Part shown: positions 34,168 to 46,088 of the stretch, one piece after another
How positions within the stretch are numbered: position 1 is the first letter of the stretch
Layout: every line of letters begins with the position of its first letter
NCBI GenBank assembly: GCA_020310875.1
Contig: CM035427.1
Location: 93,215,171 to 93,279,170 of the forward strand
DNA: 64,000 bases
Source of the DNA: Ceratopteris richardii
Taxonomy: Eukaryota > Streptophyta > Polypodiopsida > Polypodiales > Pteridaceae
Direction: 5' to 3'
Made by a program: the position numbers and the translations under genes
The notes under the pieces: generated by a model
Databases searched by the model: none
What the model was told of the DNA's origin: nothing
What the model saw: the letters and a program-made list of their open reading frames with translations, nothing else

Positions 34168-35760
34168 ATCTTGAACATGTACATAACATTCACTTCCAAA
34201 TAATTTTAAGTGATAAACGGTTGCCTTTTTATGAGTGTAGGCCTCTTGTGGATTCCTTCCATCCAATACCTTGGTGTAGCTTTGATTCAAGATGTAGCAT
34301 TGTGTTGAAAGCCTTTGCCTAGAAGTGATTTGGCAAACACTTTCCATTCAACATGCACCTTTGGTTTGATTCCAACATTCTATGCACTGTTCTATTGAGG
34401 GAAATATGTCACCATGTGTTGTTGATGCTCGATTCCTTTACTCTTGTAGAAATCTTCAAACTCTGTTGATGTGAACTTATGACTACCATCTATCCTTAAC
34501 TTCTTCATCTTCTTCCCTATTTTAGTTTCAACAAGCTGAAGCTATTCTTTAAACTTATCAAAAGCTTGTGCCTTTCATGAAGGAAGTACGTCGACATCTT
34601 CTTGATATAGTCATTGATGAGTAATGAAGTAGGAAGATTCCCCCAAGGCCTATGTAGGCATTTTTTTGCAAAAGTCAACATGCACCAACTGCAGAGGATA
34701 GCTTGCTGTGTTCTTGCTTTCTTGTGGAAATTCCCTCCTATGTTGCATTGCCATCATGCAAGCTTCACATGGTTCCTTCATCTCTACAATCGATGGTAGG
34801 TTTTCAACCATACCAAGTGATGCATCTCGTTTAGTACAAGGTATCTAATATGTCCGAATCTCTCATGCCGTATCTTACTTGCTCCCACACTTGTAGTGGC
34901 TATAGAGTAGAAAACCCATAAAGGTTGTTCCTCTTTATGATAGTCCAAAAAATGTTGTTCTTACTATCCATAATCTTAGCTTGTGCCTTAATTAAAGACA
35001 CTTCATGACCTTGATGAGTCATAGAAGCTATAGAAAGTAAATCTGCTATTAATTTTTGGAACATACAACACAATCAAAAGCTTTTTGATATCACCATTAG
35101 AATTAATGAAAGAAATCATACCTTTGCCCTCTACAAGACATCTTGCATTATTGCCTACCTTTAATTTGAGGGGTTCCTTGAGAAGCTTTAAGGAACTATA
35201 AAGGTCTTTTCTGCTCATCACGTGCTCAGAGGCACCATTATCCAATGGCAATGAGTCATTTGTTCCTGAATCTTAAGCCCCTGAACATACTTCCTCTATT
35301 TGAACAATTGACTCAAGCTCTATTTCTATAGCATTGGCACAGTCCTTTGTGCCCTTTGAAGATCCATTCTTCTCTTCTACATTCTTGATGTGAGAATCTT
35401 GAGTTATGTGGCCTTTCTTCTTCCAGTTGAAACACTCTCCCTTGAACTTCTTTCTGACGTTCTTATTTCTGTCTAAATCTTTTAAAGAGTCTACTTTTCC
35501 TCCTTTGGCATTTGCTCTGAATTCTTTGTTTCTAGCACCCCTTGCCTTGATCCAAGCCTCTTCCTTCATGAGTAATACATTGAATTCTTCAAACGTTAGA
35601 CATTGAGTTCTAATTTGAGTATTAAGAGCACTAACCAAACCATCAAACTTTGTTGGACATATTAGAGGACAATGTTGAGGTAGATCCTCACTTGACTTGT
35701 GTATACTTTCTCATAACATTTGATCCCATAGATTCTTTATGCGAGTGATCCTCAATCTTC
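32400..35760 (-). mobile_element. Decayed Ty1/copia element, minus strand, LTRs not identified
   Basis: Parts on the minus strand from right to left: gag tail with a knuckle-like CFNWKKKGH (35273-35760), protease (35003-35251: LDNGASEHVMSRKD, VLYVPKINS), integrase C-terminal region (34069-34347: LNQSYTKVLDGRNPQEA, FGSECYVHVQ, CIFLGYNEDKKG; then 33903-34091), broken RT (about 33130-33700) and the RT/RNase H region (32420-33120: YKKLVGSLIFLCNCKPDISY). A CT microsatellite (34136-34163) has expanded within the integrase region. Heavily broken and clearly old; no matching LTR pair was seen. Confidence 0.8.
34136..34163. repeat. (CT)n microsatellite inside the copia integrase remnant
   Basis: About 14 CT units. 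On the minus strand it reads as an Arg-Glu repeat inside the copia reading. Confidence 0.9.
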
Positions 35761-35789
35761 TCCTCATCAACTAGCCTTTCTACTGCTAG

Positions 35790-36155
35790 CTAATTCTCCA
35801 ACTTGTGAATCCGTGTCTGAGAAAGGCATTTTAGATGTGTTACGACAAAAATGTAGGGTTGATATGTACAAATGCACAAAGTTGGTTTGGGAAGGAAGAG
35901 GGATTGGGAAATGGGGTCCGGAATGGGGTGATGCTTTTTTTTTGGTTGTGGAGGTGGAATGAGGCAGAGAGGTGGTGTTGAAGTGGGAAGAGGGGGTGGT
36001 GGAACTATTAAAGGTGGGGAGATATTCCTCGCTTCCATGGTTTGTTCTTGCATGGTAGAAATATTAAATAAAGGAATAGGAGGGTGTGTGCTTTGTGGAA
36101 AGTTTGGCATTCTTGTTTGTATAGGTTGGGAGACTGATTCTATCGGTCTAGGCAT
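35790..36155 (-). other. Pro-rich open stretch upstream of the copia gag remnant
   Basis: 121 codons on the minus strand with long proline runs (LIVPPPPLPTSTPPLCLIPP). It sits just upstream of the copia gag tail in the same sense, so it may be decayed gag N-terminus or chance in a low-complexity tract. No domain is recognised. Confidence 0.25.
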
Positions 36156-39100
36156 AATATCTAGGAGGAATGTGAAGAGTCAAAACCATGGACTTATTGT
36201 GATGAGGTGCTAGTTGTCGCTAACGATGATGTAAAAACTGGTATTGGAGGGTGGATAGGTGGAGGAGGAGGGGTGATCATAGGTGAAACTGGTTGGAGGG
36301 AAAATACTCATATGTGCACAACGAAAGCAAATGAACCCTCCTAGGATCCTAATTTTTTGAGATAAAGTCTCTTTGATTTCTGCATTTCTCTGCGTACATG
36401 TGGAGTTTTAAATGAAACTTTGCACACTCAAACTAGTCTCAGAGAGCTTTGAAATGAGAATAAAATCACTCCAATTGGACACTAGATGATTCCTCAAGTA
36501 GCTACATCAAAACAAGCTACTTGACCTCTTCATAGAGTCTTAGCTAACTACACAAATAGTGTTCTAGACATTTCTCTAAGCTTGTGTAGGAACTAATTTG
36601 GAGACTTGTACCACTCAAAGTAGAGATTATAAGCTTTCCAATAAGAGACAAGTCACTAGAAATGCATTCAAAATGAAGGAGAAACAACAATTACAATAAG
36701 AGGAGTTGCTAAGATCATATATAGAGATAGAGTGTACAAAATGAAATCTGTACCAAATATCCAAAGAACAGCTAGAAAGGGGTCTGGTTAAATGAGGAGG
36801 CAGCTTAGAAACACTTTTCCATAACATTAAGTCATAATACAATTGATTAGAGGATTTTTATGTCAAATACTAACCTCTTTGGTCCCAAAGGTGAATATTC
36901 ATTGTAAGATAAGTACAGAGCACCATTCTTGATGTTCTTGAACCAATGTAAAGAGAATAATGCACAAAAGTACTCCAAAATGGCTCTAAGAATCACCAAA
37001 AAATGCTTCAAAAGTAGGTTTTGAAAGCAAAGAATGTAGCTTTCAGGGCAGACTCTTCTTCTCAAGATCTCCACGATGATACCCCATGGTAGAAAATTGA
37101 GATCCAAACACCACACACAATACTCCACACCAAGGCTATAGAATACACAAAAAACAATACATGGACCATGAACACAAATTTCTTAGGTCACACAAATGCC
37201 ATCAAACATTTGATTTGACCACGCCACTATATGTTTTAAAGAACATATACAAAAGTTTTTGATGGCCATTTGACCTTTCACATGGACACTAGTGAAAACA
37301 AAACTTATGCCCTATTTTCAAATTTTATCCTTTGTTATGTTAGTAAGGGACTTTTTTTTTTCGCAATTTAGGCCATTGGAGCAATCGAATAACCTCAGAT
37401 GGTCCCAATTGCTTAAATTATTTATTTCTTTTATCTCCTTCTACCTTTTCCATTTTGATATATTTCTTCCCTGATACGCTTTATATGAATCTAATTATGT
37501 TTTCTTTTCGACATGACCATTTCAAGCGAGTAGCACCATTAGGGAACTACTAATGGCCTTATTCACTTGAATTGGTTGTGTCTTTTATCTCCATCTACCT
37601 TTTCTTTTCCTTTGTCCTTTCATTTCCTTTGAGCAAAGAAGACTCCTTTGTATCCTTGTTTTACATAGATCACGGGGAGAATAAAGTAGACTACTAAAAA
37701 TATCTACAAAATGAAGAGCAAGATTAAGGAGCAACTTCTACAGAGAAAAAAAAGAGGCTAAAAACACAAATTCCTAGAATCAAAGTGGTTCTCAAATGGA
37801 ACATGCCGAGAAAAGGGTCAAATATCATGTCAATTCATGGAGGAAAATCATAAGAGTATAGAATTTTGTGGAACGTCTGATCCCCATGCTTTCATTCATG
37901 AAAGTGGTAAAAGACATCTCCTTCAACCTTTGCTCTTTGATGTCTAGAACCTCATTTGTGAATGTGAGATGTCAAACCCAAGCTCTTCTATGCTTACAAC
38001 ACTATCTTAATCCTATGGTTTTTTCTAAGTTGAAATCAATATTCTACATGTGTATCTGGGTTTCTACTTTTATATCTTGGTGTCGTTAATGTTTTGTAAG
38101 GCTGAGCGATATTTACGTGGTGTGTCTAAAATTTATCATATCTATTTATCTGTAAATTATTGTCCATCGAAAAAAATTCTTAGGTGTTTACTAGTGTTTC
38201 TTGTGTGTTATAAATATCTTCTTACTGATTTATGTTTTTAACTACTTATTGTACACTTTTCTAGAGGAGAAATAAGGTATGGTCAATTCAAGCAATCAAA
38301 GAGATCCAATAACCTTCGATGGCCCTAAGCACTTGAATTAGTCGTGTCTCGTATCTCCTCCAACCTCTGCCATTTTGTTATATTTACTCTCTCAAACACT
38401 ATAACTAGATCTATTTATCTATGAAGTGAAGTGTGTGGCCTCTCTTAGATCTACATTTTCTTCTTTTGTATCTATCCATTTTCCTAAGTGGTTTTCATTG
38501 TTGTTTTTTGGGAAAAACTTATTTATATAATCTAATCTTAATGAATGATGTAAAGCGCATAAAAAAAGTCACAATTCACAATAAAGTTAAAATAATTGCA
38601 ATCATTGAAAACCCAAAAAAGAAAAGAAAAGTTAAAAAGAAATGATTAAGCACACTTAAGATGTTCTAATTGTTTTCATTCAAGATGAAATGTAATTATT
38701 TTTGGTGGATACAAGAAATTGCAATGGTGATTGTTTCATTCTCAAAGATTGTAACTTGGTCGTTTTAGGTGGAAGTCAAGTAGTAAAAGATAATTTCTTC
38801 TCTAATCTTATGTTTACCACTCCACCATCAATTTAGAGTCCAAACTATGACAACAACGCATCAAGATACTCTAAAATCTCTCAAAAAAAAATAGTTTCCA
38901 ATTTGTGGTGATAACTATTTTCTTAGGTTCAAAATATGAATGGATCAACACCTTCTAAATCAAATTCTTAGGTATCTAGTCTCCAAGCTTTTTTTTCCAC
39001 CTTTTGCAGTCATATCCTAACACTAGGTATTGTCAAGATATTTGATATGAAATTGAGAGAGAATTTGGACTTGATTTGCATAAAATAAAATCTAGTAGTT

Positions 39101-40135
39101 TATGAATTTCTTTAATATCCCAGTCCTTACCTCAAACATCATCAATCTTTGAAATTGAAACTCTCCTATTCAACCATATTTTTTTCTATTAATTCATGTT
39201 CTTAAATCCTGCCACATAAACATGAAGAGGCTAAAACCATTGAGTCTTAATCCTTCGAGAAATTTGGCTTAGTGACATTTCCCTTTGAATTTCATCTCTG
39301 ATCTTACTCAAAAAACATGAAACTATCCATTGATCAAAAGAGTCCCAATCTAACGAAGAAATGCAAGGAGCTCAGAGATCTACAAGTTCTCCCTCATGAG
39401 GATAGTTGCCATTCTACAAAATAGAGAAATAAGTGCATACTATTGAAAAATGTAACAGATTTGTTTGCATACATTACATCTACATATTCCTTGTGAGTAA
39501 CTTTGAACGTTCCTATTAAACATTCAATAGGTTGCCACTCTGTAGCATTCGAAGGAAAAAAATTTGCAAGATAAAAGGAGACAACTTGAAAAACAAGAAT
39601 ACAAAAAAAATCTTAAAAAGAGAATTGTAAAAAGCTACTTATAGTATGATGAAAATTTTAGATGGTTGTTATGCACGAGATCCTTAGCACTGTACACATG
39701 TCAAACTCTTGCAAGCAAGTAATGTTTGATTCATTTGAAACCTCGGAAGGAGATCACCTATCTTCTATTGTAAATGTAACATGAAGTGACACAATTGGAA
39801 GGACAATGTCAAAAAGAAGCTATTCGAACACTTAGAGAACGTATCCAACATATAGAATGTTCAAAGTGGTAAATGGAGACTAACTTTGTGAGTATTCATA
39901 GACAAAGAATATGAATCTTTTAAGTCTCCTGATTTGATGTATCAACCATCTCCAAAAAACATAGAATCTTTTGAAATCAAGAATATTTCATATCTTCAAA
40001 TATCTTTTTTCTCTCAAAATTTTATTGATTTTTCAATGTACATTTTGTAAGAAGAAATGTGTTTGTATGAAAACAAAAACTATCAAACTGAATACAAGAA
40101 ATTTTGTCAATTTAGTACTCCATTTAGAATTATCT
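36156..40135. other. No gene recognised; AT-rich, with a diverged local repeat
   Basis: Four kilobases without a supported gene. Open stretches (36847-37128 minus, 37868-38241 plus, 38433-38645 plus) look random. Three diverged copies of a roughly 100-bp segment (phrases like cacttgaatt..gtgtct, tatctcc..ctacc) occur at about 37373-37480, 37520-37600 and 38290-38410. Confidence 0.35.
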
Positions 40136-40139
40136 ACTA

Positions 40140-40500
40140 AAATGAATACTTTCTTTTATTAAGAGAGGCAGAAATGTTACACTTTTGTACATGAGGCAAC
40201 ACACTACTTGTCAATTTTTCTAATACGTGATTAGCAAAAAGCACATTTTTGGCCATTTTCACCGTAATGGATGGTTTATAGGTCCAAGAAAAACAATTAA
40301 CCATCTCAAGAAAACTCTTGCACAAACCATAGCTCATAGGTGCATGTCGTTCCTCCTAGTAGGATGCTTGGTTCTTTGGCAAATGTCACAACTCTTTACA
40401 TAAGTTTCTACATCCATCTGTAGTGTATGCCACCATAATCTAGCAAAGAGAATCATCTTTACTATTTTCTTAGGAGAGAAATGACCTCTATCCTTTTAAA
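40140..40500 (-). pseudogene. Ty3/gypsy integrase fragment
   Basis: The minus-strand reading has the zinc-binding block GHFSPKKIVKMILFARLWWH, VETYVKSCDICQRTKHPTRR and the start of the core after it (LIVFLGPINHP). The H-H-C-C arrangement with SCDICQ is diagnostic for Ty3 integrase. Flanking element parts are not found next to it, so it is an isolated relic. Broken. Confidence 0.75.
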
Positions 40501-41990
40501 AAGTTCCTTGTTGATGATGATATCATCTTTGTTTTATTCTTCTAAATCTCATATTCTTGCTAAACTTGCTCCTAATAGATATGTTTGCTTCTTCAAGAAC
40601 TCTATCATTGGTTTACTCCATTCTAGAGGTATTGTAGAAAAGATCATTGATGAATGTTTATCTAGATGGGATTCTTGGCATAAGTTGCAATTGGTTACAC
40701 ACCCGTTGTGGTCCTGATCCAAAATCAAGTCTTGGAAATGAAATGTCAAACACCAAACCACAGCTTCATTTAAGGTACATATAAATCAACTCTAATGATT
40801 ATTCATGGAGATGTTGCAAGTTGAATTGGATGGCTAGATGGATGGAAGTAAAAAGATACGGATTGAAATTTGTAGTTGAGTATATGCCGTGACATTGAAT
40901 GGTTAAGGTAAACTCCTCCATTGGAATGGTTAAGGTAAACTCCTCCATTGGAACTCTTGCCGCGTTCGGGATCACTTTATGATTAAGTTGTTCTTTTGCA
41001 TGTCATTTCATGTTATTCGCACCTTGATGCATTCATTCAAGATAATTGCAATCTTGCCATGTATATGATATTAGTTTAAAATCATACGAAAGTCTCATAA
41101 ATATTTTGAGCTATAACAGAGGAGATCAAATGATTTAAGACATCACTATGGGATTCAGATAGCGGAGGGGTTTGGTGCATCGAAGGCCACTTAAATAACA
41201 TTTTCAATCTGAACATTTTAGTATTGATCCATTCTATTTTTCTTCTTGCATTTATACTTCTGTTTTGAGCTTAGCTACAAATGCGAACAAAAATGGAAGC
41301 CGTTACTGATCTAGAAAATACGAAGGTGATGCATGGATGTGTGTCTATCATCAAGATCATGGGTGTTCATGTGTGTTTATATTAGGCGGCATTATGAGCA
41401 TGAATCGGTATGAAAGATCTGACAATTGCATATGTATAAGAAGTATTTTTTCGAGGCCTTGATGGGCATTTCAGAAAAAAAAGGAAGCGCTGGAATTATC
41501 GAAATGGGGAAGAGAAGAAGTGGTGGGAGGCTTCTTTCACGGGGGGACTCTGTTTTTTCAAAAAGGGAATGTCTTCGAACAAAAAAGGAGGGCAGCTAAA
41601 CAGGATGCACCAACAAAAAGCCCACGAGTTCTCTCATTTATGAGTTGATCAAGGTAAATTGTATGCTTGATAGAGATGTCTACGCACATGCATAGAAATG
41701 GCAACGGAGGGCATGGAAGAGTTGACTTTGTGAAAGCTCATGAGACTTTCATGCAGAGAAGCTCAAGTTCAATATGACATCCTTCTGGAAAACATTTCAT
41801 ACTGACTCTGTGTTTTGAGCGCATGCACAGAGAACCAAAGAGATGTTGGTTTATATATATGATGCATGTTAGCTCTATACAGTTTTTGTTACTTTTGAAT
41901 TCAGTACAATTTAGGGTCTATCATATAATTGAAAGTTTCATCTGTAGAATATCACAATGATTTAATCACGTCCAACTAATGATCCAAAAA
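40501..41990. other. No gene recognised; includes a 27-bp tandem duplication
   Basis: An open stretch at 40481-40717 (plus) has no recognised domain. A 27-bp unit is repeated head to tail at 40898-40924 and 40925-40951. The rest is AT-rich non-coding sequence. Confidence 0.35.
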
Positions 41991-43419
41991 ACTGGTGCCA
42001 TTGCAGAAATTATCCTACTTGACATTTGTTGTTGTGCCCGATTTTGGCTCTTTTAATCATTATCCATTGGAGTGGCTTGATCCGGATGTTGTGGCTGAGT
42101 CAAACAGCAAGAGCATGCCACATTCTTCCCTAAAGACTCTAGTAAGCTACCAAAAGATTAGATCAAAGACAGAACATTGGATCTGTATATTCTCTTCTTT
42201 GAGCCAGGCGCATTCTCCATTATCTGATAATGTTTTGGAACCATTGTTAAAGTTGAATGGATTGTACAGTGGTCATAAAAGGATGAAAGCATGTCCATGA
42301 ATTCAGCTACAGTTTAAAGGAATATAAACAGAAAGGATTTAAGAGAATTTGACAGGTCGTATAGGCGATTCAATTTCGACTTATGAATAGTGTTGTGTTC
42401 ATAATCGAAGGATGCTTGTGCACAGGGATTTTAGAGGTGCAAGATAATCGAAGATGCCTAACTGGAGGATATCAGACAAAAAAATGGGTCAAGAGAAGTT
42501 GATGGGGATGCTCGAAAGTTTGAATGCATGAGTAGTCTGCGAACTGACTTTGACTTTTACCAGGAATCTTTTTGCTGGAATGGTGCCTTTTCTTTTTGCA
42601 AAACATTGAGCGATTTTTGAAGGTTGTTATCTCATGCATTTGATGCTGAAAGTGAGGCACGACCAAACCTGTTGACTTTATGATTGTTTTGATGCTTTTT
42701 GGGATGATAGAACTGGTTAGATTAGGATGAAGGATTATGTTCTCCATGCACGTACATTGTGCAAGGCTTTAGCGCTAGACTTATGGAAAAGGCAACGTGG
42801 TGTGAGTGGGCAGTAACAGTAAACCATCTTATCTGGAGGATTGTGTTATGTCTTGTCTGCTTTAAATGGTGAAGTGGCCAGAATCTATGAAGGTGCCCGT
42901 TGTTTCTCCATTTAGTGCCTTCTAATGGTGGAAGATTTAGGAACAATCTGTGGTTGTTTCTGAGATATGTTGTGTCTTCTAGACCCAAGAAAGACGCAGT
43001 GTAGTCATCAAAGCAACCTATATTTTGTATGTTATTAAGAAGAAGGCTTTTTAATGGCTCTTCCTCCTTTCCATGAACTCCTCCACATACTTGGTGAACC
43101 TGACACGAAGGAGGAAAGTGTAGAGACTTCAATCCGAGTTTAGCTAGTAGTGCGGTTTGAAAGAGCTCTTTGTGTTTGACCATTTATGGGCAAGACTACA
43201 ATGGATGTTGTAACCCATCTCTTGTGCTTCCAGCAGGATTAAAAAAGATGAAGTGCCATCTAGGCATTCCACGAACGAGTTATTAAAAGGAGCAGGTATT
43301 TCAACGGAAAAAATGTTACTCGCTTCTCTAAAGAGTATGAATTAGAGGCGTGATATCTTGGCACGGGGCTTATGCCATTAAGTGACCAAGATCTTGTAGA
43401 TAATTTTTTATATGTTTCA

Positions 43420-44910
43420 GAATTCCTCGGCTAGTTCTAGAAGGGCAAACAAGATGGTCTCAATATAAGACAATACTCATGAGAATGTTTGCACTTGATG
43501 ATGACGATAAAGTGACTGGCTCAAGGTTTCTACAATGGATACATAAACCTAAAGACCAATCCATTTTAGACAAAAAAAGAGAATATGATTAGCAGTTTGG
43601 AGACTTATCTGAATATGATATGAGGGTTATAGCTCAAGAGAAAGTATCCTTGCTTCTCTAGGCTATAGATACAAAAGACCGAGAAGAAATTTTTCCATAA
43701 TTATAACATGTGGGAACTGAGACTAGTCTTATTGAAGACTGGGATAATGTGGAAGAAGATGTTAGAAGAGGCATGGCAATATGTAGGAAGAACAAACACG
43801 GACCGTTCAACAACCAGTATAGAATCCTCAGGAAAATCCACTAGTGACAAAGGATGTTGTGCCGGCTAGTACAAGACATGTTTAAGAAATTCAATGATCT
43901 TACGATCCAAAGTGTGAAACAAATGATTGAGTCTCAAGCTTCACAAGCACCAGCAACTAAAACTCAAAAAGTCCCTGAAATTAAGAGGTGCATTTGGTGT
44001 GACTCTCCTGAGCATAACAGGTACTCGTGTGAGAGTTTTAAAGAATCTCTAGCTAAAACTCTAGTCTTTATAAAGGAGAAGATGATTTATGATGCAAAAA
44101 TTAAGGAAAAGGTTAATATAAACTTTGGAAGAGGGGTAATGTGAGTATTTTTCCGTGCTATTTCAAGCAATTTTGCTTCAATATCTAATATGACAACGTA
44201 TGCGTATCAAGTGATAAATGAAAATGGAGAGATAGAATCCTGGGATAGAGTAATGAAGTCTCTTGACTAGGGAAAGATGCATCAAGACGTTCTAAAATCA
44301 GCAGGGAATGAAATTTAGGGAGTAACTGGGTGGAAAGATCCAGCAGATGTGCTTTCCATAGTTACATATTTATGCTCATCGATGGAGCACGAGCCGATAG
44401 TAGAAGAGAAAATGAGAAGAGTTACTGAGGAAGAGAAGAGAAGGACAAGACGGCAGGTAGAGATGGGGCAAAATCAACAACCACAAACAAACCAAAATCA
44501 AACACCCCAAGCAAATCAACCAACCCAAACAAATCCACCAACACTGCTACCAAGTTAGCCAAGTCAAATTCCAAATCAAAATCAACAGCTTGTTTCTACA
44601 AAGCCACAAATTTTGAGTCCTACCACTGATCTTCTTCAAGATTAGGAAATGAAACCCACAAAGAAAGAAGAGTTAAGAATCCTTCTTTCATGCTTCAGTC
44701 ACATATTAAGCGAGCGACGGATCTAAAACAAGTCCTTGAAAAGCATGTTCTTGATAGTGTGATTGAATTCATACTAGGGGAATTGTTAGGGATAGCAAAG
44801 AGAGAATTCGTAGAGGTGATTATCGACCTTCTAAGATGCAAGCAACAACCAATAACTGATAGCCAAGAAGTTGAAAAAATGGAGGAAGATCTACCTACTC
44901 AATCAAATTG
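43420..44910 (+). pseudogene. Gag region of the plus-strand Ty3 fragment
   Basis: Broken gag reading. The capsid-side phrase SRFLQWIHKPKDQS is near 43520. A knuckle RCIWCDSPEHNRYSCESF (CX2CX4HX4C, about 43990) is followed by KEKVNINFGRGVM, and a Gln/Asn/Pro-rich linker lies at 44460-44600. The segment 44690-44911 reads LQSHIKRATDLKQVLEKHVL and VIEFILGELLGIAKREFVEV, a predicted helical, conserved-looking block just upstream of the protease. I recognise the block order as that of a Ty3 lineage, but I cannot name the lineage. Confidence 0.65.
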
Positions 44911-44989
44911 AATGTATTGCACACCCTTGTGCACATGAAGAAATGTTTTTGGATAGGAATACTTATGAATGTGTTCCATCAAGCCACTA

Positions 44990-45105
44990 TTGAAAGGACC
45001 ACTGGGCCCAAGCTACGATAGAGACATTGGTAAAATTGGACAAGGTGAACTCTCCTATGGTTGCCCTAATTGACCATGGATCAGAGATCAACCTTATTTC
45101 CTTCC
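44990..45105 (+). pseudogene. Protease start of the plus-strand Ty3 fragment, cut off
   Basis: ATIETLVKLDKVNSPMVALI followed by the active-site-like DHGSEINLIS identifies the retropepsin N-terminal part. The reading ends at the junction with the minus-strand copia fragment at about 45105. Confidence 0.7.
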
Positions 45106-46088
45106 TAGCTTGGTACAATGTGGTAAGTGTATCCCAAGCATCCTTTGCTGTTCTACAAAAGCGAATGTGAGGAATAATGGCACGTTTGATAGACAAAGCT
45201 ATCAATGCATGTTCCTGAGCATCTCTGCCATCCGAACGAATCTGCTCTGGAGTAGGTGTAGTAGAAACTGCAGCACAAATAGGAATATGCAGAATATCAT
45301 CATCTTCAATATTTTCTACATCAGCTTCAATAACAGTTGTAACAATTGCAGGTGTGGTAGGACGTTTTTCAACACCCTACACAATGTTCCACAGTCCTTT
45401 TGCGACCAATACATGCCGCATCTTATAAGTCCATAACAGGTAGTTGGTACCATCCAACTTATCCTCAACAACTAACATATGGAATACATCACTATTTTCA
45501 GCCATGGCTGATGACTAAAATACCTTGATGCAAAAAATTGACCGTATCTCAAAAAGTTGAACAGAATTGCCAAGATGAATTTTGCTAGACCTATAGCAGA
45601 CTTCGAGACGCTTATACTGGCAAACCAAAATTGGTATATAACTTTGGCACAAAAAGATGAAATATCCTGCATAAGCACTGTGATACTGTAATCAAAGGCT
45701 GAAACGAGCTCAGATCGTGATTTCGGCACCATAAAGCGGACCAGTTTTGATCTTTGAAACAATTTGAGTATACGTACCAAATTTCATGGGATTCTGAGAC
45801 TATGACCGGAGAGGTGTAGATGATGCCCTAGATGAAGTGGCGACCTGCTCTGATACCGATTGTTGGAGTTAGACATCTGTGGAAGCACACAAACAACACA
45901 AGGAAGAAGAAGAAGTGTGGAGCACAACACACAGTATGAATGTATTACTAGAGAATGTACAAAGATAAGTAGCCCATTAGGGCAATAGGCATATATACAA
46001 GCTGGGGGAAAAAACCTCCTAAAGAGGGAAAAAAGTGCCCCAGCGATCCTAGCATGTTCAAACACATCACTACCTAAATGTATCAACA
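45105..46088 (-). mobile_element. Ty1/copia 5' fragment: LTR, primer site and gag N-terminus
   Basis: Minus strand. The LTR is at 45861-46088 (TGTTGATAC start, CTCCAACA end on the minus strand), the primer site at 45846-45857 (ggtatcagagca), and gag runs leftwards from about 45505 (MAENSDVFHMLVVEDKLDGT) to IRFCRTAKDAWDTLTTLYQ at 45105. The gag start resembles that of the nested copia at 15142-20371 (both have EDKLDGTNY and HVLVAK), so they belong to related families. Everything downstream of the gag N-terminus is missing. It has a few breaks. Confidence 0.85.
45861..46088 (-). repeat. Copia LTR, single copy
   Basis: Bounded by tgttg and caaca on the plus strand, with the primer site three bases away. 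It contains an a-run followed by cctcctaaagaggg that resembles the corresponding part of the 15142 LTR. Confidence 0.75.

Larger units (their letters stand above)
41993..45105 (+). mobile_element. Ty3/gypsy 5' part (leader, gag, protease start), plus strand, truncated
   Basis: A primer-like tggtgccattgcag at 41993 is followed by about 1.4 kb of leader-like sequence, then gag and the first part of a protease. The element stops abruptly at about 45105, where a minus-strand copia fragment begins. The open stretch at 41995-42300 begins inside the primer-like site and so is not trusted as a host exon; 42472-43183 holds only unassigned minus-strand open stretches. Many breaks; old. Confidence 0.55.

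Noticed and set aside
41995-42300. Possible host exon (101 codons after a ttgcag acceptor-like site)
   Set aside because: It starts within a primer-binding-like sequence just upstream of a Ty3 gag region and has no recognisable domain, so element leader is the better explanation.
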